Below are positions 1-8,005 of a DNA stretch of 64,000 nt, in pieces. The first letter of the stretch is position 1; each line of letters opens with the position of its first letter. Location of the stretch: assembly GCA_963755085.1 (NCBI GenBank), contig CAVWIN010000005.1, forward strand, positions 124,001 through 188,000, given 5' to 3'. Below the pieces are notes generated by a model, which saw only the letters and a program-made list of their open reading frames with translations, ran no database searches and was not told where the DNA came from. The position numbers and the translations under genes were made by a program. The stretch is from JACVRM01 sp963755085. Lineage in GTDB: Bacteria; Actinomycetota; Thermoleophilia; Gaiellales; Gaiellaceae.

Positions 1-35
1 TGTGGGTCGCCGACCAGCACGCGGCAGCGCGCGTA

Positions 36-41
36 TAGCCT
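36..41 (+). promoter_or_regulatory. -10 box, likely leaderless promoter of the acyl-CoA dehydrogenase gene
   Basis: TAGCCT fits TANNNT and is followed by 7 nt and then GTG. No Shine-Dalgarno sequence is visible, so transcription is predicted to begin at or next to the start codon. Too little upstream sequence is present to judge a -35 element. Confidence 0.45.
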
Positions 42-48
42 CCGTTTC

Positions 49-1266
49 GTGGACTTCGAGCTCACAGACGAGCAGCGGCTGATCCAGGACACCGTCCGCG
101 CGTTCGTGGACGAGCGCGTCCTGCCGGTCGCAATCGAGAACGACATAAACCACCGGCTCGACATGGGCGCGATCGAGGGCATGGCCGAGCTCGGGATCCT
201 CGGGATCATCATCCCCGAGGAGTACGGCGGCGCCGGCCTCGACTACGTGTCGGAGGCGCTCGCGTGCGAGGAGATCGAGCGCGGCGAGGCCGCCTTCCGC
301 ACGCTGATCTCCGTCCACGTCGGGCTCAACTCGTCGACGCTGCTGCGCTACGGCACCGAGGAGCAGAAGCAGCGCTACCTGGTGCCGCAGGCGCGCGGCG
401 AGAAGCTCGCCTGCTTCGGACTGACCGAGCCCGCCGCCGGCTCCGACGTCGCCGCGATGCGCACGACGGCACGGCGCGAGGGCGACAGCTACGTCCTGAA
501 CGGGCAGAAGAACTGGATCTCGTACGCCTCGGTCGCGCAGCACCAGCTGGTGTTCGCGAAGACCGACCCTGCTGCGAAGCACAAGGGCATTTCGGCGTTC
601 ATCGTCGAGCGCGACTGGCCGGGGGTCACGACGCGGGACACGGAGAACAAGCTGGGCATCTGGGCCGGCTCGACGGGTGAGCTCTTCTTCGGGAACGTGG
701 AGGTGCCGGCGGCGAACCTCCTCGGCGAGGAGGGCCAGGGCTTCGAGATCGCCATGTACGCCCTCGACCAGGGCCGCTTTACCGTCGCCGCCGGCGCGGT
801 CGGCGTCGTCCGGGCCTGCCTCGAGCGGTCGGTCGAGTACGCGCGCGAGCGCGAGACGTTCGGGCAGCCGATCGGCAAGTACCAGTTCGTCCAGGACATG
901 ATCGCCGAGATGGTGCTCGGCTACGAGACGTCGAAGCTGCTCGTCATGCAGGCCGCCTGGATGAAGAACGAGGGGCTGCGCAACACGCGCGAGACGTCGC
1001 TCGCGAAGTGGCACGCGACCGAGTCGGCCTTCAAGGCGGCGCACCTGGCCATCCAGGTGTTCGGCTCGTACGGCTACTCGGCGGAGTACGGCATCGAGCG
1101 GTACTTCCGCAACGCGCGCGCCCCGATCATCTACGAGGGCACGACGCAGATCCACAAGATGATGCAGGCGGAGCACGCACTCGGGCTGCGGCGGCTGAAC
1201 GGCCACACGGGCGAGATGTCCCCGCTCGTCTCGTGGGGACCACCGCTCGCGGCCGCCACCGCGTAG
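49..1266 (+). CDS. Acyl-CoA dehydrogenase
   Basis: A 405-residue FAD-dependent acyl-CoA dehydrogenase that would introduce the alpha-beta double bond into acyl-CoA thioesters in beta-oxidation or branched-chain/aryl-acyl-CoA degradation. The N-terminal helical domain begins FELTDEQRLIQDTVRAF. The middle beta domain has the flavin signature CFGLTEPAAGSD near residue 125 and WISYAS near residue 155. The C-terminal helical domain contains QVFGSYGYSAEYGIERYFRNAR, in the usual family position. An active-site glutamate is expected at IYEGTTQI near residue 365, which places the protein with the short-chain/glutaryl-like branch. Length is normal for the family. The start is GTG, 7 nt after a -10-like box. 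The next gene begins on the base after its stop codon, so the two are probably cotranscribed. Substrate cannot be assigned. Confidence 0.93.
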   Translation: MDFELTDEQRLIQDTVRAFVDERVLPVAIENDINHRLDMGAIEGMAELGILGIIIPEEYGGAGLDYVSEALACEEIERGEAAFRTLISVHVGLNSSTLLRYGTEEQKQRYLVPQARGEKLACFGLTEPAAGSDVAAMRTTARREGDSYVLNGQKNWISYASVAQHQLVFAKTDPAAKHKGISAFIVERDWPGVTTRDTENKLGIWAGSTGELFFGNVEVPAANLLGEEGQGFEIAMYALDQGRFTVAAGAVGVVRACLERSVEYARERETFGQPIGKYQFVQDMIAEMVLGYETSKLLVMQAAWMKNEGLRNTRETSLAKWHATESAFKAAHLAIQVFGSYGYSAEYGIERYFRNARAPIIYEGTTQIHKMMQAEHALGLRRLNGHTGEMSPLVSWGPPLAAATA

Positions 1267-1671
1267 GTGGAGCTCCCGCTCGAGGTCGAGGAACTGCTGC
1301 GGGGGCGCAACTTCGCGCACCTCGCGTCGCTCTTGCCCGACGGGTCGCCTCACTCGGTGCCGATCTGGGTCGGCGTCGAGGACGGACGGATCGCCTTCTT
1401 CACGGGCGACGGGACGCGCAAGGCACGCAACCTGGAGCGCGACGGCCGCGTCGCGATCTCGGTCACCGACGACCGGAACCCGTACCGCTCCTGCTGGATC
1501 CGCGGACGCATCGTCGAGCGCCTCACGGGCGACCGCGCAAACAAGATCGTCGACCGGATCTCCATGCGCTACACGGGCCAGCCGTTCCCGATGCGCGACC
1601 GCCTCGTGCTGCTGATCGAGCCAGAGCGCTGCGGCACGATGACGCTGCCGTTCGACCACGAGCGGCCCTAG
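1267..1671 (+). CDS. PPOX-class flavin/F420-dependent oxidoreductase
   Basis: A 134-residue split-barrel protein of the pyridoxamine 5'-phosphate oxidase-like fold. The features LLRGRNFAHLASLLPDGSPHSVPIWV, RNLERDGRVAISV and the C-terminal barrel match the actinobacterial PPOX group that binds F420 or a flavin. Its GTG start touches the stop of the acyl-CoA dehydrogenase gene with no spacer, so translation is probably coupled. Family membership does not fix the substrate; F420-dependent reduction is an inference from actinobacterial relatives. Confidence 0.82.
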   Translation: MELPLEVEELLRGRNFAHLASLLPDGSPHSVPIWVGVEDGRIAFFTGDGTRKARNLERDGRVAISVTDDRNPYRSCWIRGRIVERLTGDRANKIVDRISMRYTGQPFPMRDRLVLLIEPERCGTMTLPFDHERP

Positions 1672-1683
1672 CTGTGCGAACAT

Positions 1684-2859
1684 GTGTTCGTGTCGATCCT
1701 GCACGCGGATCTCGACGCCTTCTATGCCTCGGTCGAGCAGCGCGACGACCCTCGGCTCCGCGGCCGCCCCGTGATCGTCGGCGGCGGGGTCGTGCTCGCC
1801 GCCAGCTACGAGGCGAAGGCGTTCGGCATCCGGACGGCCATGGGTGGGCGCGAGGCGCGCCGCCGCTGCCCCGGCGCAACCGTCGTCCGCCCGCGCATGG
1901 ACGCCTACTCGGAGGCGAGCAAGGCCGTCTACCGCGTCTTCGAGGACACGTCGCCGCTCGTCGAGGCGCTGTCGATCGACGAGGCGTTCATCGACGTGCG
2001 CGGGATGCGGCGCATGGCCGGGACGCCGCTCGAGATCGCCGCGCGTCTGCGCGGGCGCGTGCTCGAGGAGGTCGGCCTGCCGCTCACCGTGGGGATCGCC
2101 CGCACGAAGTTCCTCGCCAAGGTCGCGAGCGGCGTCGCGAAGCCCGATGGGCTGCTCGAGGTTCCGGCCGAGCGCGAGCTCGCCTTCCTGCACGCGCTGC
2201 CGGTCGAGGCGCTCTGGGGCGTCGGGCCGGCGACAGCCGGGCGCCTGCACCGGCTCGGCATCACGACCGTGCACGACGTGGCACGGATGGAGGAGGGCAC
2301 GCTCGTCTCGATCCTCGGGCGCGCGTCGGGGCACCATCTGCACGCGCTCGCGCACAACCGCGATCCGCGCCGGGTGCGGACGCGTCCGCGGCGGCGCTCC
2401 ATCGGCTCCCAGCGCGCGTTCGGCCGAGGCCCGTGGACGCCCGAGTTCGTCGACTCGACGCTGGTCGCCCTGGTCGACCGCGTCATGCGCCGCCTGCGCA
2501 CTGCGCGGCGGGTGGGCCGCACTGTCGTCCTGCGCCTCCGCTTCGACGACTTCTCGCGCGCGACGCGCTCGCACACGCTGGTGGAGGCGACGAACGAGAC
2601 GCGCACGGTGCTGGCCGCGGCACGCGGGCTGCTGGCCGTTGCGATGCCGACGATCGAGCGCGAGGGCATCACGCTCGTCGGCATCACCGTCGCGAACCTG
2701 GACGACGACGACCAGCTCGCGTTGCCGCTCGACCGGCCGGCGGCGGCCCTTGACGCCGTGCTCGACGAGGTACGGGAGCGCTTCGGGGTGGACGCGATCA
2801 CGCGAGCCGTGCTGCTCGGCCGCTCTCAGGGCCTGAGGGTGCCGCTACTCCCCGATTGA
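1684..2859 (+). CDS. dinB: DNA polymerase IV (Y-family, translesion)
   Basis: A 391-residue Y-family polymerase that extends primers across damaged templates. The palm begins HADLDAFYASVEQ, with the catalytic aspartate at residue 9 and a Phe-Tyr steric gate at 13-14. The second acidic pair sits in SIDEAF (Asp99, Glu100). A thumb helix-hairpin-helix follows around LWGVGPATAGRLHRLGI, then the little finger domain. QLALPL near residue 350 fits a beta-clamp binding motif. The start is GTG at 1684, with an in-frame GTG at 1690 as an alternative. It begins 12 nt after the PPOX gene and its 3' end overlaps the convergent Rieske gene by 15 nt. No LexA box was recognised in the short spacer. Confidence 0.93.
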   Translation: MFVSILHADLDAFYASVEQRDDPRLRGRPVIVGGGVVLAASYEAKAFGIRTAMGGREARRRCPGATVVRPRMDAYSEASKAVYRVFEDTSPLVEALSIDEAFIDVRGMRRMAGTPLEIAARLRGRVLEEVGLPLTVGIARTKFLAKVASGVAKPDGLLEVPAERELAFLHALPVEALWGVGPATAGRLHRLGITTVHDVARMEEGTLVSILGRASGHHLHALAHNRDPRRVRTRPRRRSIGSQRAFGRGPWTPEFVDSTLVALVDRVMRRLRTARRVGRTVVLRLRFDDFSRATRSHTLVEATNETRTVLAAARGLLAVAMPTIEREGITLVGITVANLDDDDQLALPLDRPAAALDAVLDEVRERFGVDAITRAVLLGRSQGLRVPLLPD

Positions 2860-3870
2860 CTCGCGCAGCAGGCGGTCGAAGTGCGCGACCAGCTGCTCCG
2901 ACCGCGGCAGTGCCTGCCCGTGCGCAATCGCGCCGGCGCGCACGCCCTGCTGGACGCGCTCGACCAGCACGGTGTCCTCCCGCCCGACCTGGTCGTCGAG
3001 CTCGAGGAAGTCGGCGATCCAGCCCTCGTCCGCGTCGGGGGCGAAGAAGTAGTCGAGCGAGCGCCACGTCCGCTCGGCGGTGAGCGGCACGATCGGGCCG
3101 ATCGACAGGTTCGGCTCGCCCGGCATGACGTTGATCGCCGTGTTCGGGAAGACGAAGTGGAACTGGCCGTGCGCGACGCGATTCCCCGCGCCGTCGCGCG
3201 GGTCGCCGGTCTGGCTCATCGTCCAGCGTCCGGTGCGCAGGCCGTAGGCGTCGGGCGAGACGTCGATGACGCGGGAGAACCCCTGATGCGCGACCGCGCA
3301 GTGGTAGCACTCGAGGTAGTTCTCGGCGCAGAGCTTCCAGTTCGCCTCGTACGTGCTCTCGGCGCGGTGATGGAAGCGCAGGGCATCGACGTCCACCTCG
3401 CCCGACGCCAGCTGCTCGGGCACGTCGCCCAGGGTCTCGACCAGCGGCTCGGCCGGGTCCGGGCTCACGAACACGAACGGCCCCCAGCAGTCGAGCGCAA
3501 CCGGCAGCAGGCGGATCCCCTCGGTCGAGAAGCCGGGCTCGCGGTCGGCGCGCGGCGCGGCGCGCAGCGAGCCGTCGAGGTCGTACGTCCACGCGTGGTA
3601 CGGGCACTGGAGCGTCTCGCGCCGGCCCTCCCCCTCGCACACGATCGAGCCCCGGTGCCGGCACACGTTGACGAAGGCGCGCAGCTCGCCGTCGCGGCCG
3701 TGGACGACGACCACGGGCAGCTGCCCGGCCCGCGTCGCAACGTAGGCGCCCGGCTCCGCCACCTGGTCGGCCCGCGCCGCGTACTGCCACGAGCGTGCGA
3801 AGACGCGCTCCTGCTCGCGGCGCAGCAGCTCCGGGTCGGCGTACCAGCTCCACGGGAGCGTCTCCGGCAC
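2845..3870 (-). CDS. Rieske-type aromatic ring-hydroxylating oxygenase, alpha subunit family
   Basis: A 341-residue protein with an N-terminal Rieske [2Fe-2S] domain (CRHRG at about 70-74 and CPYHAW at about 89-94) and a C-terminal mononuclear iron domain. The iron site is indicated by ENYLECYHCAVAH, with two histidines near 190 and 195, and by an acidic residue in the DDQVGREDTVLVERVQ region. This is the large subunit architecture of oxygenases acting on aromatic rings or on quaternary amines such as choline-like substrates. No beta subunit or reductase gene lies nearby, which favours the alpha-only type. The GTG at 3870 was chosen because further upstream codons would run into the divergent gene at 3898. 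A TAGGAT box lies 7 nt before it. Substrate unknown. Confidence 0.85.
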   Translation of the reverse strand: MPETLPWSWYADPELLRREQERVFARSWQYAARADQVAEPGAYVATRAGQLPVVVVHGRDGELRAFVNVCRHRGSIVCEGEGRRETLQCPYHAWTYDLDGSLRAAPRADREPGFSTEGIRLLPVALDCWGPFVFVSPDPAEPLVETLGDVPEQLASGEVDVDALRFHHRAESTYEANWKLCAENYLECYHCAVAHQGFSRVIDVSPDAYGLRTGRWTMSQTGDPRDGAGNRVAHGQFHFVFPNTAINVMPGEPNLSIGPIVPLTAERTWRSLDYFFAPDADEGWIADFLELDDQVGREDTVLVERVQQGVRAGAIAHGQALPRSEQLVAHFDRLLRESIGE

Positions 3871-3877
3871 GGCCGCG

Positions 3878-3891
3878 ATCCTACGTACGCT
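3878..3891. promoter_or_regulatory. Back-to-back -10 boxes of the divergent pair 3870/3898
   Basis: The 27-nt spacer between two divergent GTG starts contains TAGGAT on the minus strand (3883-3878, 7 nt from the start at 3870) and TACGCT on the plus strand (3886-3891, 6 nt from the start at 3898). Neither gene has a Shine-Dalgarno sequence, so both mRNAs are predicted to be leaderless. Confidence 0.5.
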
Positions 3892-3897
3892 CTGGCC

Positions 3898-4389
3898 GTG
3901 CGCCTCGCCGCCGTCGCCGCCGCCGCCCTGGTCCTCGCCTCCGCGGCCACCGCCGCGCCGCCGCGGGCCGGGCTGTTCGTTCCAGGGGTCAGCCTCGGCG
4001 GCCTGCGCATCGGCATGACGAAGGCCCAGGTGCGCCACGCCTGGGGCTCGAGCTACGGGGTCTGCCGGGGCTGCCCCGAGCTGACCTGGTACTTCAACTA
4101 CCGCCGGTACCACCCTGAGGGCGCAGGTGTCACGTTCCGTCGCGGCCGCGTCGTTGCGGTCTTCACGCACTGGTCGCCGCCGGCCTGGCACACGCCCGGC
4201 CGCATCACGATCGGCGATGCGTCGGCCGTGGTCGAGCAGCGCTACGACGCGCTGCCACCGACGACGTGCGGGAGCTACACCGTCGTGAACGTCATCCGGC
4301 TGAACGTCATCAACGCCTTCTACATCGTCGACGACAAGATCTGGGGCTTCGGGATCACCACCGCGCGCGTCGCACCCTGCCTCCCCTAA
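3898..4389 (+). CDS. Secreted protein with a BamE/SmpA-like motif
   Basis: A 163-residue exported protein of unknown function. Residues 1-20 form a signal peptide ending in ATAA. The segment GGLRIGMTKAQVRHAWG near residues 33-49 resembles the start of the BamE/SmpA-like small domain, where a glycine-methionine turn leads into a helix. Four cysteines (two in CRGC, then one near 122 and one near 159) could form disulfides outside the cell. The GTG start sits 6 nt after TACGCT. Its stop overlaps the stop of the convergent TetR gene. The fold assignment rests on a short motif and is tentative; actinobacteria have no BamE partner in the usual sense. Confidence 0.7.
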   Translation: MRLAAVAAAALVLASAATAAPPRAGLFVPGVSLGGLRIGMTKAQVRHAWGSSYGVCRGCPELTWYFNYRRYHPEGAGVTFRRGRVVAVFTHWSPPAWHTPGRITIGDASAVVEQRYDALPPTTCGSYTVVNVIRLNVINAFYIVDDKIWGFGITTARVAPCLP

Positions 4390-4985
4390 CGCGCGAGACC
4401 GTCGGCGAGCAGGTCGGTGACAGTGCGCTCCGCCGCCGCGACGTCCTCGTCGCCGTCCGGCAGCCGGCCGAGCACCCAGCCGGTCAGCAGCTCCTCGAGC
4501 GCGCCCCAGACGATCCACGAGGCGAGGCGCGGATCGAGCTCGCCGCGGAGCTCGCCGGCCGCCTGGCCGCGTTCGACGATCCGCTGGATAGGCGCCAGCA
4601 CCTCGCCGATCGCGTCCGCCTGCACCTGCACCTGCGGGCTCCGCGCCACCTCGCGCACGAGGACGCGGATCAGATCCGGGTCATGCCGCCAGGTGCGCAG
4701 CACGATCGCAGCCACCTGGCGCAGCTGCTCGCGGGCCGGGCCGCCCGACTCCTCGACGCGCCCGATCGCCTCCAGCAGCCCCTCCCACGTCTCCGTGAAC
4801 ACGGCCTCGAGCAGCGCCGACTTCGACGCGAAGTAGTGGTAGACGAGCCCGTGGGCGACGCCGGCCTCGGCGGCGACGTCGGCGACCCGGGACGTGTGGT
4901 AGCCGTCGCGGGCGAACACGCGCACGGCGGCCTCGAGGATCTGGCGGCGCTTCTCGCTGACTGACCGGTCAGTCGACGTGGCCAT
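4386..4985 (-). CDS. TetR-family transcriptional regulator
   Basis: A 199-residue repressor. The N-terminal helix-turn-helix covers about residues 15-60 (RRQILEAAVRVFARDGYHTSRVADVAAEAGV followed by YHYFASKSALL), and the C-terminal helical domain would bind the ligand and form the dimer. The ATG at 4985 lies 6 nt from a TACAGT box. The gene is divergent from the CoA-transferase gene with only 27 nt between the start codons, so autoregulation and control of that gene are likely. The ligand may be an acyl-CoA, judged only from the neighbours. Confidence 0.9.
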   Translation of the reverse strand: MATSTDRSVSEKRRQILEAAVRVFARDGYHTSRVADVAAEAGVAHGLVYHYFASKSALLEAVFTETWEGLLEAIGRVEESGGPAREQLRQVAAIVLRTWRHDPDLIRVLVREVARSPQVQVQADAIGEVLAPIQRIVERGQAAGELRGELDPRLASWIVWGALEELLTGWVLGRLPDGDEDVAAAERTVTDLLADGLAR

Positions 4986-4991
4986 GCGGGG

Positions 4992-5004
4992 ACTGTAGTA
5001 CGTT
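4992..5004. promoter_or_regulatory. Back-to-back -10 boxes of the TetR/CoA-transferase pair
   Basis: TACAGT on the minus strand (4997-4992) is 6 nt from the TetR ATG at 4985, and TACGTT on the plus strand (4999-5004) is 8 nt from the CoA-transferase GTG at 5013. The whole divergent spacer is 27 nt, so one bound TetR dimer would cover both promoters. Confidence 0.48.
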
Positions 5005-5012
5005 CGCCCGCC

Positions 5013-5948
5013 GTGGAGCCCCTGCGCGATCTGCTCGTCGTCGACCTCACGCGGTACCTGCCCGGGCCGTTCGCGAGCCGCGAGCTGCTCCGGCTGGGTG
5101 CGCGCGTGGTCTGCGTCGAGCCGCCGGAGGGTGACCCGACGCGGACGCTCGCGCCGGCCTGGCACGCCGCGCTGTGCGCGGGCAAGGAGTCGGTCGTCTG
5201 TGACCTGAAGGAGTCGCCGGGGCTGGCCCGCGCGCTTCTCGCGCGCGCCGACGTCGTGCTCGAGGGCTTCCGCCCCGGCGTCGCCGAGCGCCTCGGCGTC
5301 GGCCCGGGCGACGTGCCCGAGTCGGCCGTCTACTGCTCGATCACGGGCTTCGGCGAAGGGGACGGCCGCGCCGGCCACGACCTCAACTACCTCGGCTGGG
5401 CCGGCATGCTCGCCGATACCGCGCCTGCACTCCCGCCGATGCCGATCGCCGACCTCGCAGCCGGCGCGCTCGGCGCCGTCACCGAGATCCTTGCGGCGCT
5501 GCTCGACCGCGCGCGCACGGGGCACGGCGCGCGACTCGTCGTGTCCATGACGGACAACGCGCGCCGCCTCGTCTCCTACCGGCAGCACGACGACCGCCCG
5601 CTACTGACCGGCGCCCTCGCCTGCTACCGCATCTACGCGACCGCCGACCGGCGCCACCTGACCGTCGGCGCGCTCGAGCCGAAGTTCTTCGCGCGCCTGT
5701 GCGAGCTGATCGGCCGCCCCGAACTGGCGGCGCGTCAGGGCGACGCCGACCAGGAGACGCTGGCGGCCGAGCTGGCCGCCGTCTTCACCGGGCGGCCGCT
5801 GGCCGGGTGGCTGGAGCTCTTCGACGGCGAGGACGTCTGCGCCGGCCCGGTGGCGACGCTCGCCGAGGCGCTGCCGCCGTCCGAGCCCGCGGTCGCGCCC
5901 GCGCTTGGCGAGCACACCGAGGCGTGGCGCGCGGAGCTCGCGGGCTAG
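5013..5948 (+). CDS. Class III CoA-transferase / alpha-methylacyl-CoA racemase family (CaiB/BaiF)
   Basis: A 311-residue CaiB/BaiF-family protein that would move CoA between carboxylic acids or epimerise 2-methylacyl-CoA. The N-terminal Rossmann part begins LLVVDLTRYLPGPFASRELLRLGARVVCVEPPEGDP. GHDLNYLGW near residues 127-135 carries the aspartate that serves as catalytic residue in racemases of this family, which favours racemase over transferase. Compared with typical 360-400-residue members the C-terminal part is somewhat short. The start is GTG. Divergence from a TetR gene suggests induced expression. It ends in a CTAG shared with the stop of the convergent SPFH gene. Confidence 0.85.
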   Translation: MEPLRDLLVVDLTRYLPGPFASRELLRLGARVVCVEPPEGDPTRTLAPAWHAALCAGKESVVCDLKESPGLARALLARADVVLEGFRPGVAERLGVGPGDVPESAVYCSITGFGEGDGRAGHDLNYLGWAGMLADTAPALPPMPIADLAAGALGAVTEILAALLDRARTGHGARLVVSMTDNARRLVSYRQHDDRPLLTGALACYRIYATADRRHLTVGALEPKFFARLCELIGRPELAARQGDADQETLAAELAAVFTGRPLAGWLELFDGEDVCAGPVATLAEALPPSEPAVAPALGEHTEAWRAELAG

Positions 5949-6862
5949 CCCTTCTCTTCCCCGCCGCTCCCGATCTCCTTCGGCGCCGAGTTTGTGCGGC
6001 TGCCGATGGCGCTGCCCAGCTGGCCGAGTGCGTCAGTGAACTCGCTCGGGATGATCCAGATCTTGTTGGCGTCGCCTTGGGCGATCTGCGGGAGCATCTG
6101 CAGGTACTGGTAGGCGAGCAGCTTCGGGTCTGCGTCCCCGTCGTGGATCGCCTTGAAGACGGTCTCGATCGCCTTCGACTGGCCCTCTGCCTGGAGCATG
6201 GCCGCCTGCTTCTGCCCCTCGGCCTTGAGGATCGCGCTCTCCTTGGAGCCCTGGGCCTCGAGGATTTGCGACTGCTTCGTGCCCTCGGCGGTGAGGATCG
6301 CCGCGCGCTTGTCGCGGTCGGCGCGCATCTGCTTCTCCATCGCCTCGCGAATCGAGGCCGGCGGCTCGATCGCCTTCAGCTCGACGCGGTTGACGCGGAT
6401 GCCCCACTTCCCGGTCGCCTCGTCGAGCACGCCGCGCAGCTGGCCGTTGATCTCGTCGCGCGAGGTGAGCGTTTGCTCGAGCGTCATGGACCCGATCACG
6501 TTGCGCAGGGTCGTGCCGGTCAGCTGCTCGATGCCGGCCAGGTAGTCGGCGATCTCATAGGTCGCCGACCTCGGATCGGTGACCTGGAAGTAGAGGACGG
6601 TGTCGATCTCGACGCCGAGGTTGTCCTCCGTGATGACGGGCCGCGGCGGGAACGAGACGACCTGCTCGCGCAGGTCGATCAGCGGCTTCACGCGGTCGAC
6701 GAACGGGATCACGATCGTCATCCCGGCGTTCAGCGTGCGGTAGTAGCGGCCGAGCCGCTCTACGACCGTGGCGTGCGCCTGCGGGATCACGCGCACCGTC
6801 CGCCAGAGCGTGAAGACGACCACGAAAACGATGACTGCCAACACGATCAGTGCTGCGAGCAC
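5945..6862 (-). CDS. SPFH/band 7 (stomatin-like, QmcA type) membrane protein
   Basis: A 305-residue stomatin-type protein. Residues 1-20 are a single hydrophobic segment (MLAALIVLAVIVFVVVFTLW). The SPFH domain follows (VIPQAHATVVERLGRYYRTLNAG through VLYFQVTDPRSATYEIADY). A long charged helix (residues about 185-245, rich in A-E-K-Q) ends in QYLQMLPQIAQGDANKIWIIPSEF, as in QmcA/HflK-like proteins. Such proteins oligomerise at the membrane and control proteases or lipid domains. The start is GTG, 12 nt after the NfeD gene on the same strand. SPFH plus NfeD is a known conserved pair. Confidence 0.9.
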   Translation of the reverse strand: MLAALIVLAVIVFVVVFTLWRTVRVIPQAHATVVERLGRYYRTLNAGMTIVIPFVDRVKPLIDLREQVVSFPPRPVITEDNLGVEIDTVLYFQVTDPRSATYEIADYLAGIEQLTGTTLRNVIGSMTLEQTLTSRDEINGQLRGVLDEATGKWGIRVNRVELKAIEPPASIREAMEKQMRADRDKRAAILTAEGTKQSQILEAQGSKESAILKAEGQKQAAMLQAEGQSKAIETVFKAIHDGDADPKLLAYQYLQMLPQIAQGDANKIWIIPSEFTDALGQLGSAIGSRTNSAPKEIGSGGEEKG

Positions 6863-6874
6863 CTCGTACTCCTC

Positions 6875-7303
6875 CTATTCGAAGACGAGCGCCGTGGCGC
6901 CCTCGATCTTTGCCACTTCCACGTTGGAGCCGGGCTCGATCACCTGCTCGTCGAAGAACGCCCGCGCGCTCCAGACCTCGCCGCCGATCTTGACCTGCCC
7001 GCCGTGCGCGTCGACCCGCTGGAGCACGAGCGCCCGCCCGCCGACCAGCGCGGCCGTCCCGCTCCGCATCGCGGCCGGCATGCGCACGTGGCGCCGCGCG
7101 ATCGGCCGCAGGATCCACAGCGACCCGATCGCAGCGGCGATGAAGACGATGAAGGGCGCGAGGATGCCGAGCCCGACCGCGGAAGCGATCGCTGCGAGCA
7201 GCGCGGCGACGGCAAGCGGCCCGAGAATGAACAGGCCCGAGGTCGCAACCTCGCCGGCGGCGAGTGCCGCCGCGATGATCAACCAGATGGCCCACCCGGG
7301 CAA
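6875..7303 (-). CDS. NfeD-like membrane protein
   Basis: A 142-residue NfeD short form. Three or four hydrophobic segments occupy residues 1-67, and the C-terminal 60 residues form the soluble OB-fold domain (TAALVGGRALVLQRVDAHGGQVKIGGEVWSAR). It sits directly upstream of the SPFH gene, and NfeD is thought to partner such proteins in membrane quality control. The only in-frame start that keeps the first membrane helix is TTG at 7303. No clear Shine-Dalgarno sequence precedes it, so the start is less certain than the gene. Confidence 0.85.
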   Translation of the reverse strand: MPGWAIWLIIAAALAAGEVATSGLFILGPLAVAALLAAIASAVGLGILAPFIVFIAAAIGSLWILRPIARRHVRMPAAMRSGTAALVGGRALVLQRVDAHGGQVKIGGEVWSARAFFDEQVIEPGSNVEVAKIEGATALVFE

Positions 7304-7324
7304 TGCACCTGCATCGTACTTCCT

Positions 7325-8005
7325 CTAGGCAGACACACCGAGCGCCGCGGGCAGCGCATAGAGGTCCGGGAGGCGATTCTCCCGGCCGTGATACCGCCCG
7401 TCGCGGTCGAGCAGGAAGGCCTGCATGCCGATCGCGCTGGCGCCCGCGATGTCGTCCTCGAGCGAGTCGCCGACCATCGCGGCCTCGTCAGGCCCGACGC
7501 CGAGCCGCTCGAGCACGGCGCGGAAGATGCTGCCGTGCGGCTTCGTGCGGCCGTGCGCTCCGGACGTCAGCGCGGCGTCGACGGGCAGCGCGTGGTGCGC
7601 GAGGAACTCGTCCAGGTCGCGGCCGCTGTTCGAGACGAGGCCGAGCCTGAGACCCGCCTCCCGCAGGCGTCCGAGCACGGGCAGGACGTCCTCGTAGAGG
7701 TCGAAGTTCGCGTGCACGTCCCAGGCGCGCGTCATCTCGAGGGCGGCCTCGCGGGCCGCGGGGTCGCTTCCGCCCATGCCGCGGATGATGTCGGCGGTGA
7801 AGGCGACCCAGATCTCGGCGTCGTGGTGCAGCTCGGGATGGTGCTGCAGGCTTTCGCGGGCCTCGGCGCGCGCGTCGTCGTAGCGCGCGGGATCGAGCGT
7901 CAGGCCGAAGCGCTCGCCCATACGGCGATAGCCCTCCGGGCCGAGCTCCGGGCCGGGCCGCGCGAGCGTGAAGTCGACGTCGAAGAGGACGGCCCTGAGC
8001 GTCAT
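7325..8005 (-). CDS. HAD-superfamily hydrolase
   Basis: A 226-residue HAD phosphatase. Motif I is VLFDVDFTLARPG (Asp9 nucleophile, Asp11), motif II LVSNSG near 123-128, motif III Lys near HGRTKPHG (about 155), motif IV GDSLEDDIAG near 180. An alpha-helical cap lies between motifs I and II. Its ATG overlaps the stop of the upstream kinase gene in ATGA, so the two are translationally coupled. Phosphoglycolate-phosphatase-like enzymes have this architecture, but the substrate is not fixed by sequence. Confidence 0.87.
   Translation of the reverse strand: MTLRAVLFDVDFTLARPGPELGPEGYRRMGERFGLTLDPARYDDARAEARESLQHHPELHHDAEIWVAFTADIIRGMGGSDPAAREAALEMTRAWDVHANFDLYEDVLPVLGRLREAGLRLGLVSNSGRDLDEFLAHHALPVDAALTSGAHGRTKPHGSIFRAVLERLGVGPDEAAMVGDSLEDDIAGASAIGMQAFLLDRDGRYHGRENRLPDLYALPAALGVSA

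Noticed and set aside
1008..2753. Long Arg/Ala/Pro-rich open frames in other frames or on the opposite strand of the real genes, here and elsewhere (for example 58064-62065 minus, 46877-49318 plus)
   Set aside because: They mirror conserved genes, have the composition typical of shadow frames in very GC-rich DNA, and carry no recognisable motif.
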